Source of the DNA: Pedobacter sp. Leaf216 | Lineage (GTDB): Bacteria > Bacteroidota > Bacteroidia > Sphingobacteriales > Sphingobacteriaceae | Assembly: GCF_001421515.1 (NCBI RefSeq) | Contig: NZ_LMKM01000023.1 | Location: 67,707-131,706 of the forward strand | Direction of reading: 5' to 3' | DNA length: 64,000 bases | Part shown: positions 46,218 through 55,690 of the stretch, piece after piece | How positions within the stretch are numbered: the first letter of the stretch is position 1 | Layout: each line of letters starts with the position of its first letter | Translations under genes and position numbers: made by a program | Notes under the pieces: generated by a model | Told to the model about the DNA's origin: nothing | Seen by the model: only the letters and a program-made list of their open reading frames with translations | Database searches by the model: none

Positions 46218-48043
46218 CTAATCTTCTAATTTATTCCACCATGTTCTTTTCAGGATAAATACTATGGCCGCTAAAACAGCAACCGTAATCAAAAGTGGTG
46301 TGTGCATACTGAGTATGAAATACATCGGCAAGATGGTCAGGCAAAGTTGAGCGATAATTCCGAGCACAACATTGAACATGTCCAACTTAAATCTTTTATT
46401 CGCCTGAAAAGTTGGATTATCTGCAAGGACAAGGGCGTGGATTGGTTTCCAAAACCCCCATGGCCTTACCGTGCTATAAAACGATTTCAATGTAACCTCT
46501 TCAGTTGGAGGCGCGGCATAAGTACCCACAATACAACCGATCATAGAAAGTACAAATAACAGTGGCCACCAATAAAGGGGCAGACCATGGGTTACGTAAG
46601 GCATAACCAATGCAGCTGCAATACCCACGGCCATTCCCCAGAAAAAACCGTTGGCATTAAAGCGCCACCAGTACCATTTTAGACAGTTTGCGGCTACGTA
46701 ACCACCATAAAGGCCACCGACAATCCATTGCAGGATGTCGTTTACGTTATTGGCGAAAAAACCAAGGATTACCCCTATAGCAACCACCACGACACCAACA
46801 ATATAATTCATGTTGATGACCTTTTTGGTACCGGCAGAAGGGTTAATGTATTTTAAATAAATATCGTTTACAATGTAAGCCTGTGCTGCATTGAGTGTAC
46901 CGCTAAATGTTCCCATAAATGCACCCAACAAACCTGTGAGTACAATTCCCAAGATTCCAACGGGAAGAAAATTGTTAATGGTAGCGGGTAGGATCCTTTC
47001 AAAATCAGTAACACCGTCCGGCCCTTTCAAATAAATCTGATTGTAATACAATAGCGCCAAAACGGTTAAGCCGATAACCATTGAATAACGGATCGGCAAT
47101 AAGATGATGCTTACAAAGCCTGTCATTTTACTGGCATCTTTCGGGCTTCTGGTACTGAGTACCTTTTGCATATCGTAATTTGGCGCTGGTCCTGCCAGTG
47201 AACCAAAACACCTTTCAGCAGCATCATTCCAAAAAAGATACCGAATAAACTGAAGCCGTCATCCGCAATTTTCTTATTGGCATCTGCTGCAATTTTACTC
47301 CAGTCCAGATCCAGCTTCCAGCTGAAGAACGGGTCATCCCAGCCTTTTGGAACATTTAACGTATGCCCTTGAAGGTGGTTCATCGCGATAACCGCGATCG
47401 CCACACAACCGATCGTCATAAAGGCATATTTGATCATATCGCCAAGCACAATACTGTGCATACCCCCTAAAATGGAATAAAACATGGCGAACAATGTAAA
47501 TACTATTCCATAGAAATGAGGAACGTATTTGGCGGGAACATCAAAAGGTACATAAGCTTTTACATAATCCCAAGGGATGAATATCTCCATAAATTTGCCA
47601 AGGCCGATGAAACCGTAGGCCAAAAACCCGAAGCAACTGATCAATGCAAATGCAATTACTACCACGTGAGAGCCTTTTACTCCTTTTCCAACTGCACCAA
47701 ACCTGGTCTGCAACCATTCTGCCCCTGTATTGGCATTACTTCGGCGCAACCATTTACTCAGGAACATCATCATAAATACCTGGTTGAATACTGGCCAGAG
47801 CCAGGGGATCCAGATGCTTTTCAAGCCATAAACGAAGCATAAAGCAACCATCCACATGGTTCCACTTATGTCGAACATGTCTGAGGCGTCACTTAAGCCC
47901 AGCTTATACCAAGGCAGGGATTTGCCACCCATCATATAACTTTCCTTGTTCTGCTTGGCCTTTTTCCGGTACCAAAAGCCAATGAAAATCATTGTGGCAA
48001 GGTATAGGATGATGATTAAAACGTCTAATAATTGTAACTTCAT
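46218..48043 (-). pseudogene. SSS-family sodium:sugar symporter, broken by a one-base frameshift
   Basis: The N-terminal frame (47123-48043) ends out of register at VHWQDQRQITICK; the C-terminal frame (46218-47171) begins MQKVLSTRSPKDASKM. Adding one T near 47201 restores GVLVSLAGPAPNYDMQKVLS, the standard wording of this family, giving one 608-residue protein with about 14 helices. N-terminal WYRKKAKQNKESYMMGGKSLPW and ISGTMWMVALCFVYG are typical. It would import mannobiose or mannosyl-glucose for the GH130/epimerase pair. If the shift is real, the pathway lacks its inner-membrane carrier here; it may equally be a sequencing error in the TTT run. Confidence 0.85.
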
Positions 48044-48069
48044 ATTTGGTTTATTGTACTGTAAGTTAT

Positions 48070-49224
48070 TTAGTTAGGTAATAAGCCCAATTGTTTCAAA
48101 CTATAGATATTGCCGAGATCCTTTAAAAAAATTGTTTTGGGGTCGTTATAGAAATCTTTGAAATCATCTTCACTTTGCTGACCGGGGTATGGCGAATAAA
48201 AATGACCGGTATGAGCATTCCGCCAGACCATCAGATATGAAATTTTTGAGGCTTCGGCGTCGTTCATGATTTTATTGAACACAGTTGTAAACCATTTGGG
48301 TTGAACAAGTTTCTCCTGACCGGTTTCTGTAAGCGCCGCGACTTTATTTTTAGAGATTGCATAGGCGCAGATCTGTCCGATCGATTTTACGGCCAGATCA
48401 ATTGACTGCTCATCATGCAGATCTTTAAAATCGTAATAGTCATCAAAACCAAGTACATCTACAAAGCCGTCGCCTGGATAACGTTCCATATAATTTGCAA
48501 AATTCCCTGAAATTCTATCTGGAGAATATGCGTAAATAATATTGTGCACCTGCTTTTTATCCCGAAGGTACTGAACGGTAAACTGCCATAGCGTTTTATA
48601 TTCCTGAGCAGTACAGAAGGGTTTCCCCCACCAAAACCAGTTACCTGTATTTTCATGAAACGGCCGGAAAATAACCGGGACGGCAACTCCTTTCTCTGTT
48701 TTCAAAGATTTAATCAGTAAAGCAACTTTATCTAAAGATCTGGTAAACTCCCTGTGTTTTTCGCCCCCGGGGAGAATAAGGGAAACACATTTGGTGGTAT
48801 CATAAAAATTCTTCCCGGTAACAAAATTCTGAACATGCCAGCTCAGTGTGTTTACACCTCCCATTTTAAAAGCCTGCAAACAATAGCCTTTAAGTTTTTC
48901 GGCATTTTGAATTTGATTTTCTTCCGTACCGTCCTTCGCAATGGATTCCAGATCCCATCCGAACATTGCAGGATGAGAACCGGTTATAAGCTTGACATCG
49001 CTCATGTCATATTCACCCTTCCACCCAACACCATACATCAAAGCATCTTGCTGACCGAAAAGCGCTCCCTTTCCAGAAAGATTTTTGAGATTATAAAATA
49101 ATGCTTTTGTTTCGGCGGTGGCTTTGGCATCAGCCATATTATCCTCGACAACAGATTTTTGTCCGTATACGACAGAAAGCATGGCAATAAATATAGAAAA
49201 TAAGAAGGATACCGGTTTTTTCAT
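48070..49224 (-). CDS. GH26 beta-mannanase (first of three)
   Basis: 384 residues with a signal peptide (1-21). TIM-barrel GH26 motifs: FGQQDALMYGVGW near the N-terminus, NTLSWHVQN, VIFRPFHENTGNWFWWG with acid/base E191, and VAALTETGQEK with nucleophile E300. It lacks a lipobox, so it is probably periplasmic. It hydrolyses beta-1,4-mannosidic bonds; a mannobiose-releasing exo mode is common for periplasmic members but not provable here. It starts 7 bp after the second GH26 gene and precedes the symporter. Confidence 0.92.
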   Translation of the reverse strand: MKKPVSFLFSIFIAMLSVVYGQKSVVEDNMADAKATAETKALFYNLKNLSGKGALFGQQDALMYGVGWKGEYDMSDVKLITGSHPAMFGWDLESIAKDGTEENQIQNAEKLKGYCLQAFKMGGVNTLSWHVQNFVTGKNFYDTTKCVSLILPGGEKHREFTRSLDKVALLIKSLKTEKGVAVPVIFRPFHENTGNWFWWGKPFCTAQEYKTLWQFTVQYLRDKKQVHNIIYAYSPDRISGNFANYMERYPGDGFVDVLGFDDYYDFKDLHDEQSIDLAVKSIGQICAYAISKNKVAALTETGQEKLVQPKWFTTVFNKIMNDAEASKISYLMVWRNAHTGHFYSPYPGQQSEDDFKDFYNDPKTIFLKDLGNIYSLKQLGLLPN

Positions 49225-49230
49225 GCTTTA

Positions 49231-50352
49231 TTAATTATAGACAGCATACTTTTTTAAGCCCTTTTGCAGCAGGATCTCATTGTTCCTGATAAATTCCAGA
49301 AAGTCCGAAGCCGAAACCTGTCCGGGATATGGTGCATAATAATGGTTGTCCTTTTCTTTTTCACGATAGCCGGCATTGCGCCAGAACAGGACATACGAAG
49401 GCTTATTTTCCCGGATTGCCTTTGCAAAAACATTGGTCCACCAGTTGGCATCGGGAATTTCAACAAACCCAGTTTCTGCAATCGCACTTAATTTTCTGCT
49501 CCTTTTGGCAATTTTATTCTGAATAGATAAGCTATGAGCAATATCCTGTGCAAACGATTCCCCTTTTCCCGGTCCGCTATACTGGTAAGAGTCAAAACTT
49601 AAAACATCCACAAAGCTATCTCCGGGGTAACGCTCTAGGTATTCTTCTTCAGTTTTAAAATCACACGGGTTAAAAACATAAATCAAATTGTGCAACTGTT
49701 TTTTATCTCTTAAATATGTGAAAGTGAACCGCCATAAATCTTTGTATTCCTGAGCAGTGCAAGATTTTGCACCCCACCAGAACCAACCTCCACCGTTTTC
49801 ATGAAAAGGCCTGAACAATATCGGTATCGCTTTTCCATCAGTACCTTTTAATGATCTGACAAATACAGAAAACTTATCCAGCCAGCCTTTATACAGCAAG
49901 TGTGCTGAACCCCTGGGAAGAATAGATTTAACTGCTATTGAACTGGTGTCCCAGGAATTTTTTCCGTTTACCGGATTATCCATGTGCCAGCTCAATGTAT
50001 TTACCATACCTAAACTGTAAGCCTTTTTAATATACTGCTTCATTTTCTCGAACGGAACGCCATCTATATTCTGCGCATGGCCGGTTTCTAAACCAGAAAC
50101 ATCCCAACCAAAAACAGCCGGATATTCTCCGGTTAATTCCATGATATCACTTCTTCCGTTTTGATTTTTCCAGCCCACTCCATAAGCCAGATCATCCTGA
50201 TGTCCAAACAAAACTTTTTTACCGGATAACCTGAGCAGATTTCTATACAGATTCTTGGTTTTTATCGATGCCTTAGTATCGGTTAACTGACCAAAAACAG
50301 GAATGAACAAAAGGGAAAAAAGCGTAAAAAACAGAAGTTTAATTTTTATCAT
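49231..50352 (-). CDS. GH26 beta-mannanase (second)
   Basis: Start placed at MIKIKLLFFTLFSLLFI (50352) to give a normal signal peptide; MPSE at 50364 adds four residues. About 373 residues. Motifs: VLFGHQDDLAYGVGW, NTLSWHMDNPVNGKNSWD, ILFRPFHENGGGWFWWG (acid/base E185) and LSAIAETGFVE (nucleophile E293). It is close in layout to the neighbouring GH26, suggesting a tandem duplication that then diverged. First gene of the GH26-GH26-symporter-GH130-epimerase unit, divergent from the AraC gene across about 200 bp. Confidence 0.92.
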   Translation of the reverse strand: MIKIKLLFFTLFSLLFIPVFGQLTDTKASIKTKNLYRNLLRLSGKKVLFGHQDDLAYGVGWKNQNGRSDIMELTGEYPAVFGWDVSGLETGHAQNIDGVPFEKMKQYIKKAYSLGMVNTLSWHMDNPVNGKNSWDTSSIAVKSILPRGSAHLLYKGWLDKFSVFVRSLKGTDGKAIPILFRPFHENGGGWFWWGAKSCTAQEYKDLWRFTFTYLRDKKQLHNLIYVFNPCDFKTEEEYLERYPGDSFVDVLSFDSYQYSGPGKGESFAQDIAHSLSIQNKIAKRSRKLSAIAETGFVEIPDANWWTNVFAKAIRENKPSYVLFWRNAGYREKEKDNHYYAPYPGQVSASDFLEFIRNNEILLQKGLKKYAVYN

Positions 50353-50568
50353 TTCAGAAGGCATTGGTCAGTATTCTGGCTCATTTAACAATACCCTAAA
50401 ATAGCCCATGAATTGAACTTAAGATAATACTATTTTAACCAAATACTATACAATAACCATAATTTAAATGCTATTAGCCCCTCATAATATTATTAAACAA
50501 ATATATTTTCGTTACATTGCATTAATGTTCTTTTATCTTAAAGATATTTTTTTTTGAACCATTAAGTT

Positions 50569-51444
50569 ATGAATAACATCATTAAAGAGATCACCCCGCT
50601 TACTCAAAATGACTGTTTCACCATTTTTTCGAGGGTAAAACAGGACTTCGATTTCCCGCTTCATTTCCACGAAGAGTTTGAACTCAATCTGATTTTAAAT
50701 GCTGCGGGCGCAAAACGAATTGTCGGTGATAATATTGAAGAAATTACCGATATGGAACTGGTGCTGGTCGGACCTAATTTATCTCACGTCTGGACCACCC
50801 ATAACTGCAAAAGTGAAGAAATTACGGAAGTTACCATACAATGGCACAAAGATCTTTTCGATGATAAAATGTTGCGCAGAAACCAACTGAGTTTCATCCG
50901 AAAAATGTTCGAGCGCTCAGTTAGGGGAATCCTATTTCCGAGAGAAACCATTGAAAAGGTTTATAAGCGGATATTGGATATTAATCAGTTACAGGGATTT
51001 GATTCTGTTTTGGAATTAATGAGTATTCTCCACGATCTCTCCTCATCGAAAAGCCTGCGGGTCTTATCTGACGCGACGTTTAACAACGACCAGGTTTTAA
51101 ATTACAATAGTAGAAGGATTGATAAGGCTTTTGAATTTATGAATGCAAATTTCAACAAGCCGATCACCTTAAAAGATTTATCAAAACTGGTGAGCATGAC
51201 AGAAGTTTCCTTTAGTAGGTTTATTAAAAAACGTACGGGAAACACGTTTATAGATAGCTTGAATGAAATCCGTTTGGGCCACGCTACCCGGATGCTTATT
51301 GAGACCACACATTCCGTTTCTGAAATTTCCTATAAGTGCGGTTTCAATAACATTTCCAACTTCAACAGACTGTTCAAGAAAAAGAAACATTGCACACCTA
51401 AAGAGTTTCGGGAAAATTTCTCCGGAACGAGGGTATTTATTTAG
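50569..51444 (+). CDS. AraC-family regulator of the mannan PUL (cupin sensor)
   Basis: 291 residues. The N-terminal half is a cupin-like sensor (FDFPLHFHEEFELNLILNAA with His/Glu ligands, LVLVGPNLSHVWTTHN). The C-terminal AraC domain (about 185-285) carries ITLKDLSKLVSMTEVSFSRF and VSEISYKCGFNNISNFNRLF, ending KKHCTPKEFR. It lies inside the mannan cluster as the only plus-strand gene, divergent from one enzyme unit and convergent with the other. Control by a mannan-derived oligosaccharide is the natural inference. No -7 box was clear upstream. Confidence 0.92.
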   Translation: MNNIIKEITPLTQNDCFTIFSRVKQDFDFPLHFHEEFELNLILNAAGAKRIVGDNIEEITDMELVLVGPNLSHVWTTHNCKSEEITEVTIQWHKDLFDDKMLRRNQLSFIRKMFERSVRGILFPRETIEKVYKRILDINQLQGFDSVLELMSILHDLSSSKSLRVLSDATFNNDQVLNYNSRRIDKAFEFMNANFNKPITLKDLSKLVSMTEVSFSRFIKKRTGNTFIDSLNEIRLGHATRMLIETTHSVSEISYKCGFNNISNFNRLFKKKKHCTPKEFRENFSGTRVFI

Positions 51445-51602
51445 TTTGGTAGTGCTCGATCATCCCAAACAAACCAAAATGGGATAAATTTCAAATATCT
51501 CGGGGAGACCGGCCCATTGACAGCTGAAAAAAATTACGTTCAGTTGTACCGGATGGAAAGCAGAGATGGTGTAAGCTGCTTTTGTAAAAAATTTAAACGA
51601 CC

Positions 51603-51628
51603 GGGAAATATAGATTTCTATTTCTCCC
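51603..51628. terminator. Hairpin between convergent AraC and GH27 genes
   Basis: GGGAAATATAGA-TT-TCTATTTCTCCC pairs at 10 of 12 positions and lies between two converging genes, about 160 bp past the AraC stop and 45 bp past the GH27 stop. Possible two-way terminator. Confidence 0.4.
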
Positions 51629-51672
51629 GATCGGCGAAGTTCCACCCACCTGGAAACCAGATCAGGATAAAC

Positions 51673-52905
51673 TTACTTTTCCAAAATCAATGTCAGAATA
51701 TCATGGGAGGGAACTTCTGTTTTCAAACTTTTTCTGGTTGTTCCCAAAGCTTTTCCCGTCCAGGCATTTTTAATGTTGTATACAATAGTATTTGCGTTCA
51801 GTTCTTTCTGAAAAATCTCATCTTTAACTTTTTCAGCCTGCCAGTCAAAGTCTATTTTTTTAGCTTCTGGTGATCGGTTTAAAAACGATACCGCCCAATT
51901 TCCATTGTTTAAAGGCTTAAACCAGATTTCAAATCCATTTATTTTTGAATACCTAAAACCCTGAATACCCAAAACATCCTGGTTGATTGCAATGATATTT
52001 CTGTTTGTTAACACATCGAGGGTTTCCTGGTTCATGTCCCTGAGATCATTTCCGGAAATCAATGGCGCAGCTAACATTGCCCACATGGAAAAATGCGCCC
52101 TGTCTTCTCCCGGCGTAAGTTTTCCATTTCCGATCTCCAGCATATCGGGATCATTCCAATGTCCGGGACCAGCGTATTGACGCAGGCCATCCTGTTTATC
52201 CAAAATCTGCATCACCCCCCATGACTTCCATGTACCATGATCTTCAACGCAATCAAAACAATTAAAAATATCTCCGCTGGTACGCCACAGATGCCCAACT
52301 GCCGGCCCCCAAACCCAGGGTTTATCTGTTCCCCATTCGCAGATACTGAGTACCATTGGCCTGCCGGCCTTACGCAGAGCGGCAGTGATGGTTTTGTAAG
52401 CCCCCTCAGCTTTTAGCCCTTCGGTGTTGCACCAATCATATTTTAAATAATCGATACCCCAACCTGCATAAGTCAGTGCATCTTGAAATTCATAACCCCT
52501 GCTTCCCGGCCTGCCACCACAGGTTTGCGAACCGGCATCAGAATACAGGCCCAACTTTAATCCCTTTGAATGAATGTAATCTGCCAGGGCTTTCATCCCG
52601 GATGGAAACCTTTTCATATCTGGATGAATAAAGCCCAAACTATCCCGTTCCCCATGCCAGCAATCATCGATATTGATGTAGGTATAGCCGACTTTTTTCA
52701 TTCCGGAACTGATCATGGCATCTGCGGTTTCCTTAATCAACTTTTCATCTACATTACAGGCAAACCTGTTCCAGCTGTTCCAGCCCATGGGCGGTGTTAA
52801 TACCAGGCCGTCGAATTTACTATAATTCTGAACGTAATTATTTCCTTGACCGAAAGCCAATGAACATGTAAAAACTGTAATTAACAAGAGAAATCTGAGC
52901 TTCAT
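51673..52905 (-). CDS. GH27 alpha-galactosidase
   Basis: 410 residues with a signal peptide (1-19). Motifs: PPMGWNSWNRFACNVDE, YINIDDCWHGERD, IDYLKYDWCNTEG with nucleophile D157, and HLWRTSGDIFNCFD with acid/base D212; NIIAINQDVLGIQG later. The C-terminal part is an antiparallel beta domain. It removes alpha-1,6-galactosyl side groups from galactomannan or galactoglucomannan, opening the backbone to mannanases. It is the last gene of the SusC-led mannan unit, starting 9 bp after the GH5 gene. Confidence 0.93.
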   Translation of the reverse strand: MKLRFLLLITVFTCSLAFGQGNNYVQNYSKFDGLVLTPPMGWNSWNRFACNVDEKLIKETADAMISSGMKKVGYTYINIDDCWHGERDSLGFIHPDMKRFPSGMKALADYIHSKGLKLGLYSDAGSQTCGGRPGSRGYEFQDALTYAGWGIDYLKYDWCNTEGLKAEGAYKTITAALRKAGRPMVLSICEWGTDKPWVWGPAVGHLWRTSGDIFNCFDCVEDHGTWKSWGVMQILDKQDGLRQYAGPGHWNDPDMLEIGNGKLTPGEDRAHFSMWAMLAAPLISGNDLRDMNQETLDVLTNRNIIAINQDVLGIQGFRYSKINGFEIWFKPLNNGNWAVSFLNRSPEAKKIDFDWQAEKVKDEIFQKELNANTIVYNIKNAWTGKALGTTRKSLKTEVPSHDILTLILEK

Positions 52906-52914
52906 AAACTGAGT

Positions 52915-53889
52915 TTATTTATTTAATTTTTTAATCTGGGTTCTGATATAAAGGCCTGCCGGCGTAAGCATATTTAGTTTCCATCTTCCTGAGGGGGATG
53001 CTCCGGGTTTTAGCAGTGCTGTTGTTTCCTTTTTATCAGTAAGGTTCCAATTTGCCCAGCTCAGTTTATTTTTTTCCAGCCATGCAAACCACTTTTCAGT
53101 TTTTTCCACATCGAATTTCCCATCTCCGCTGGCCTCACCAACCCCCCATTCGGTTACTAAAATGGGCAGGCCCGCAGCAATTGCCTGATCGGCCCGTTTC
53201 ATTAAAAGCTCCTGATGGTTAGGATCTGAGGCATAAAAATGAAAAGAGTACGCAATGTTGCTGAAACCTTTAATTGGATCTTTTGCAACGACATCAACAT
53301 CCTGGTCCCAGTGCGGACTTCCCACGATAATTATATTTTGGGAATCATACTTCCTGATTTCCTTAATCACTTCTACAGCATAATCTTTAACCGTCTGCCA
53401 TTCTATTTTCTCGGGTTCGTTAAATATTTCATAAATAATATTTGGTTTACCGGCATATTTTTTGGCCATTTTGGCAAAGAACTGTTTTGATTGTTCTACA
53501 TGTTCATTTGCATGATGATCATGCCAATCAATAAGAACATACAAACCTCTATTCACCGCGGCATCAATGGTTCTGGTGATCATTTCTGTTTGCTCAACAG
53601 GATTTTGCAGATAACCGCTATCTGGCTGAACCGCCATAGAAGCCCGCAACAGGCTGATATTAAAATCAGATTGAAGCCAGTTTACAACATTTGCATTGTA
53701 GTATTTCCTTCCTCCCCAGACACTCCAGGATAAACTTACACCACGGAGATGAGGCTCGGCATTATTGGCATTTAAAATCTTTCCGCCGACGACTTTCAAT
53801 GCGCCATTGCGGTTAGCCCAGTTGATTTTTTGGGCAAAGCCGGTACCAAACATACAGCCGGCCATCACTAATAAAAAAACTTTTTTCAT
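52915..53889 (-). CDS. GH5 endo-glycanase (cellulase/mannanase type)
   Basis: 324 residues with a signal peptide (1-19). GH5 signature: HLRGVSLSWSVWGGRKYYNA near the N-terminus, YVLIDWHDHHANEH, IIYEIFNEPEK with acid/base E158, HFYASDPNH, and ILVTEWGVGEASGDG with nucleophile E247. The wording is of the classic endoglucanase subfamily (GH5_2 type), so it may cut glucose-containing stretches of glucomannan rather than pure mannan. Placed between the third GH26 and the GH27 with very short gaps, so co-transcribed. Confidence 0.88.
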   Translation of the reverse strand: MKKVFLLVMAGCMFGTGFAQKINWANRNGALKVVGGKILNANNAEPHLRGVSLSWSVWGGRKYYNANVVNWLQSDFNISLLRASMAVQPDSGYLQNPVEQTEMITRTIDAAVNRGLYVLIDWHDHHANEHVEQSKQFFAKMAKKYAGKPNIIYEIFNEPEKIEWQTVKDYAVEVIKEIRKYDSQNIIIVGSPHWDQDVDVVAKDPIKGFSNIAYSFHFYASDPNHQELLMKRADQAIAAGLPILVTEWGVGEASGDGKFDVEKTEKWFAWLEKNKLSWANWNLTDKKETTALLKPGASPSGRWKLNMLTPAGLYIRTQIKKLNK

Positions 53890-53894
53890 AAAGA

Positions 53895-55127
53895 CTATTT
53901 AATCTGATATACTGAAGGCATTCTGTCTCCAAAAAGCACAAAGCCGTCATTTTTAAAATTCATAAAATCGCTAGCAGCAGGATGGCCTGCATAGGGTGTC
54001 CAATAGGCATCCTTGGTATTGGCCCAAAGCAGGGCGTAAGCAAATTCGAGATTTTGATTCTTTAAAGATTTTAGCAGCTGCTGGGTAAACCAATCGCTTC
54101 TGGTTAAATTCTGGAGGCCGGTCTCGGTTAATGCAGCCAGTTTATTATGTGCTTTTGCATAATCAGAAACGATTTTAAATTTGGAAGCAGCAATTGCTGG
54201 AGAAACGTTAGCTTTCATATCTTCATAATTATCAGTACCGATTAAATCTACATAGTCATCTCCCGGGTAGTAACTAAGATACTGCGATTGGGAATTAAAA
54301 TTCCGATCCGGTGACCATGCGTAAAGGAAATTCCTTACGCCCAGATCATCCCGGAGATATTTAACTGTGTATTGGTATATGGCAATATACTGTGCAGGTG
54401 TACAATGGCCACTTCCCCACCAGAACCAGCTGCCATCCATTTCATGGAAAGGACGAAAGATGATTGGAACTAATTTACCATCTGCACCGATCAGTGTTTT
54501 AGCATAATCAGCAACGATTTTCAAAGAAGCTTTAAAGGGTTCGTTGGCTGTTCCACCGGGCAAAACCTGATCAACTGCACTAACAGGAGAGTCAGCCCAG
54601 TAAAAGCTACCTTTTGAAACCGGGTTGGCGTAGTGCCAGCTATAGGTATTTATCCCGCCCCGGTTATAGGCCTCGATAGTCAAGGTCCGCGCAATAGATT
54701 TTTCATAATCGAACCAATTGCCGGCAGAAAAATTTGTCATATGGAGAAAATCATATCCATAGACCGCGGGATAGGAACCGGTAAGCGTTTTTACATCGCT
54801 CTGCGTTGTGGGAACACCAGAAAACTGCTGTTCATTTGCCCATTGTGTTGCTGCATTTGTCACCCCCCTTTTGGTATCATCCTGATGCCCAAAAAGCACA
54901 TTGGTTTTTGCGCTTTGCTTCAGGTTATAAAACAGGGACGCTGTTTCATCTGTCGCATTTTTATCTACCAACCAGGTTTTAACTTTCGCAACATTTGGCA
55001 CAGTACCAATCGGTAGGATAGATGTTACGGCCGGAATTTGATGCTCAACGATCTCTGCATTTTTCTTACACGCGAACAGTACAAGGGAGCACGCCGTAAT
55101 TGCTGACAATATCTTTTTTAGTCCCAT
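53895..55127 (-). CDS. GH26 beta-mannanase lipoprotein (third)
   Basis: 410 residues. Lipoprotein signal LFAC (Cys20), then a 40-residue linker before the barrel, as in surface-tethered enzymes. Motifs: VLFGHQDDTKRGVTNA, NTYSWHYANPVSKGSF, IIFRPFHEMDGSWFWWG (acid/base Glu) and LAALTETGLQNL (nucleophile Glu). Unlike the other two GH26 it carries a lipobox, which suggests that it makes the first cuts at the cell surface while they act in the periplasm. It starts 2 bp after the CBM gene. Confidence 0.92.
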   Translation of the reverse strand: MGLKKILSAITACSLVLFACKKNAEIVEHQIPAVTSILPIGTVPNVAKVKTWLVDKNATDETASLFYNLKQSAKTNVLFGHQDDTKRGVTNAATQWANEQQFSGVPTTQSDVKTLTGSYPAVYGYDFLHMTNFSAGNWFDYEKSIARTLTIEAYNRGGINTYSWHYANPVSKGSFYWADSPVSAVDQVLPGGTANEPFKASLKIVADYAKTLIGADGKLVPIIFRPFHEMDGSWFWWGSGHCTPAQYIAIYQYTVKYLRDDLGVRNFLYAWSPDRNFNSQSQYLSYYPGDDYVDLIGTDNYEDMKANVSPAIAASKFKIVSDYAKAHNKLAALTETGLQNLTRSDWFTQQLLKSLKNQNLEFAYALLWANTKDAYWTPYAGHPAASDFMNFKNDGFVLFGDRMPSVYQIK

Positions 55128-55129
55128 GA

Positions 55130-55690
55130 TTAATTTGCTTTTGAAACTGGGGTCTCTTTCTCAAGATCTTCAACCGAAATCGACTTTACATTCAGGTCAT
55201 CGACAAAAAAAGTTCCCGAAGCCTCGCTCAGTGCGATCATGATCCTAAAACCTGTTGCCAGATCCGGCACCCGCAAGTTTTTCTTAAAAGCAGACCACCC
55301 TTCTGTTCCTGTTTTTTCTACCAACGGGATTCCTTCACCCAACGTTTTATCACCATCTGTAAATTCTAAAATGATTACAGCTGTATTCCAGGCATTTGCG
55401 CCCTGCTCTACATCATCCATTTTATAAAAACCGGACACTAAAATAGCTTTGGAGTTTTTGGGCAGTTTTACTTTTTGGTCAATCCCTTCCCATTTTCCCT
55501 TTACATAAGCAACCAATGCCAGACTGGCTTCGCCAGATTTTCTGATTACTGTAGAAACTTTGGCATTACCAGCCCCCCAGCTATTTAAGCCATCTTCAAA
55601 GCCACCATTGCTAATTAAATTCTTCTGCGCGGAAACATGCCAGATACTGAAAAGAAAAATGATCAACGAAGAACAGACATACTTTTTCAT
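55130..55690 (-). CDS. Secreted carbohydrate-binding-module protein
   Basis: 186 residues: signal peptide (about 1-21) and one CBM4/9/16/22-like beta-sandwich, NLISNGGFEDGLNSWGAGN at the N-terminus and GTFFVDDLNVKSISVEDLEK at the end. No catalytic domain is attached. Its ATG overlaps the GH3 stop by 4 nt (ATGA), so translation is coupled, and it ends 2 bp before the surface GH26. It may bind mannan in the periplasm or help the GH26 next to it. A free-standing CBM of this kind is unusual in PULs. Confidence 0.75.
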   Translation of the reverse strand: MKKYVCSSLIIFLFSIWHVSAQKNLISNGGFEDGLNSWGAGNAKVSTVIRKSGEASLALVAYVKGKWEGIDQKVKLPKNSKAILVSGFYKMDDVEQGANAWNTAVIILEFTDGDKTLGEGIPLVEKTGTEGWSAFKKNLRVPDLATGFRIMIALSEASGTFFVDDLNVKSISVEDLEKETPVSKAN

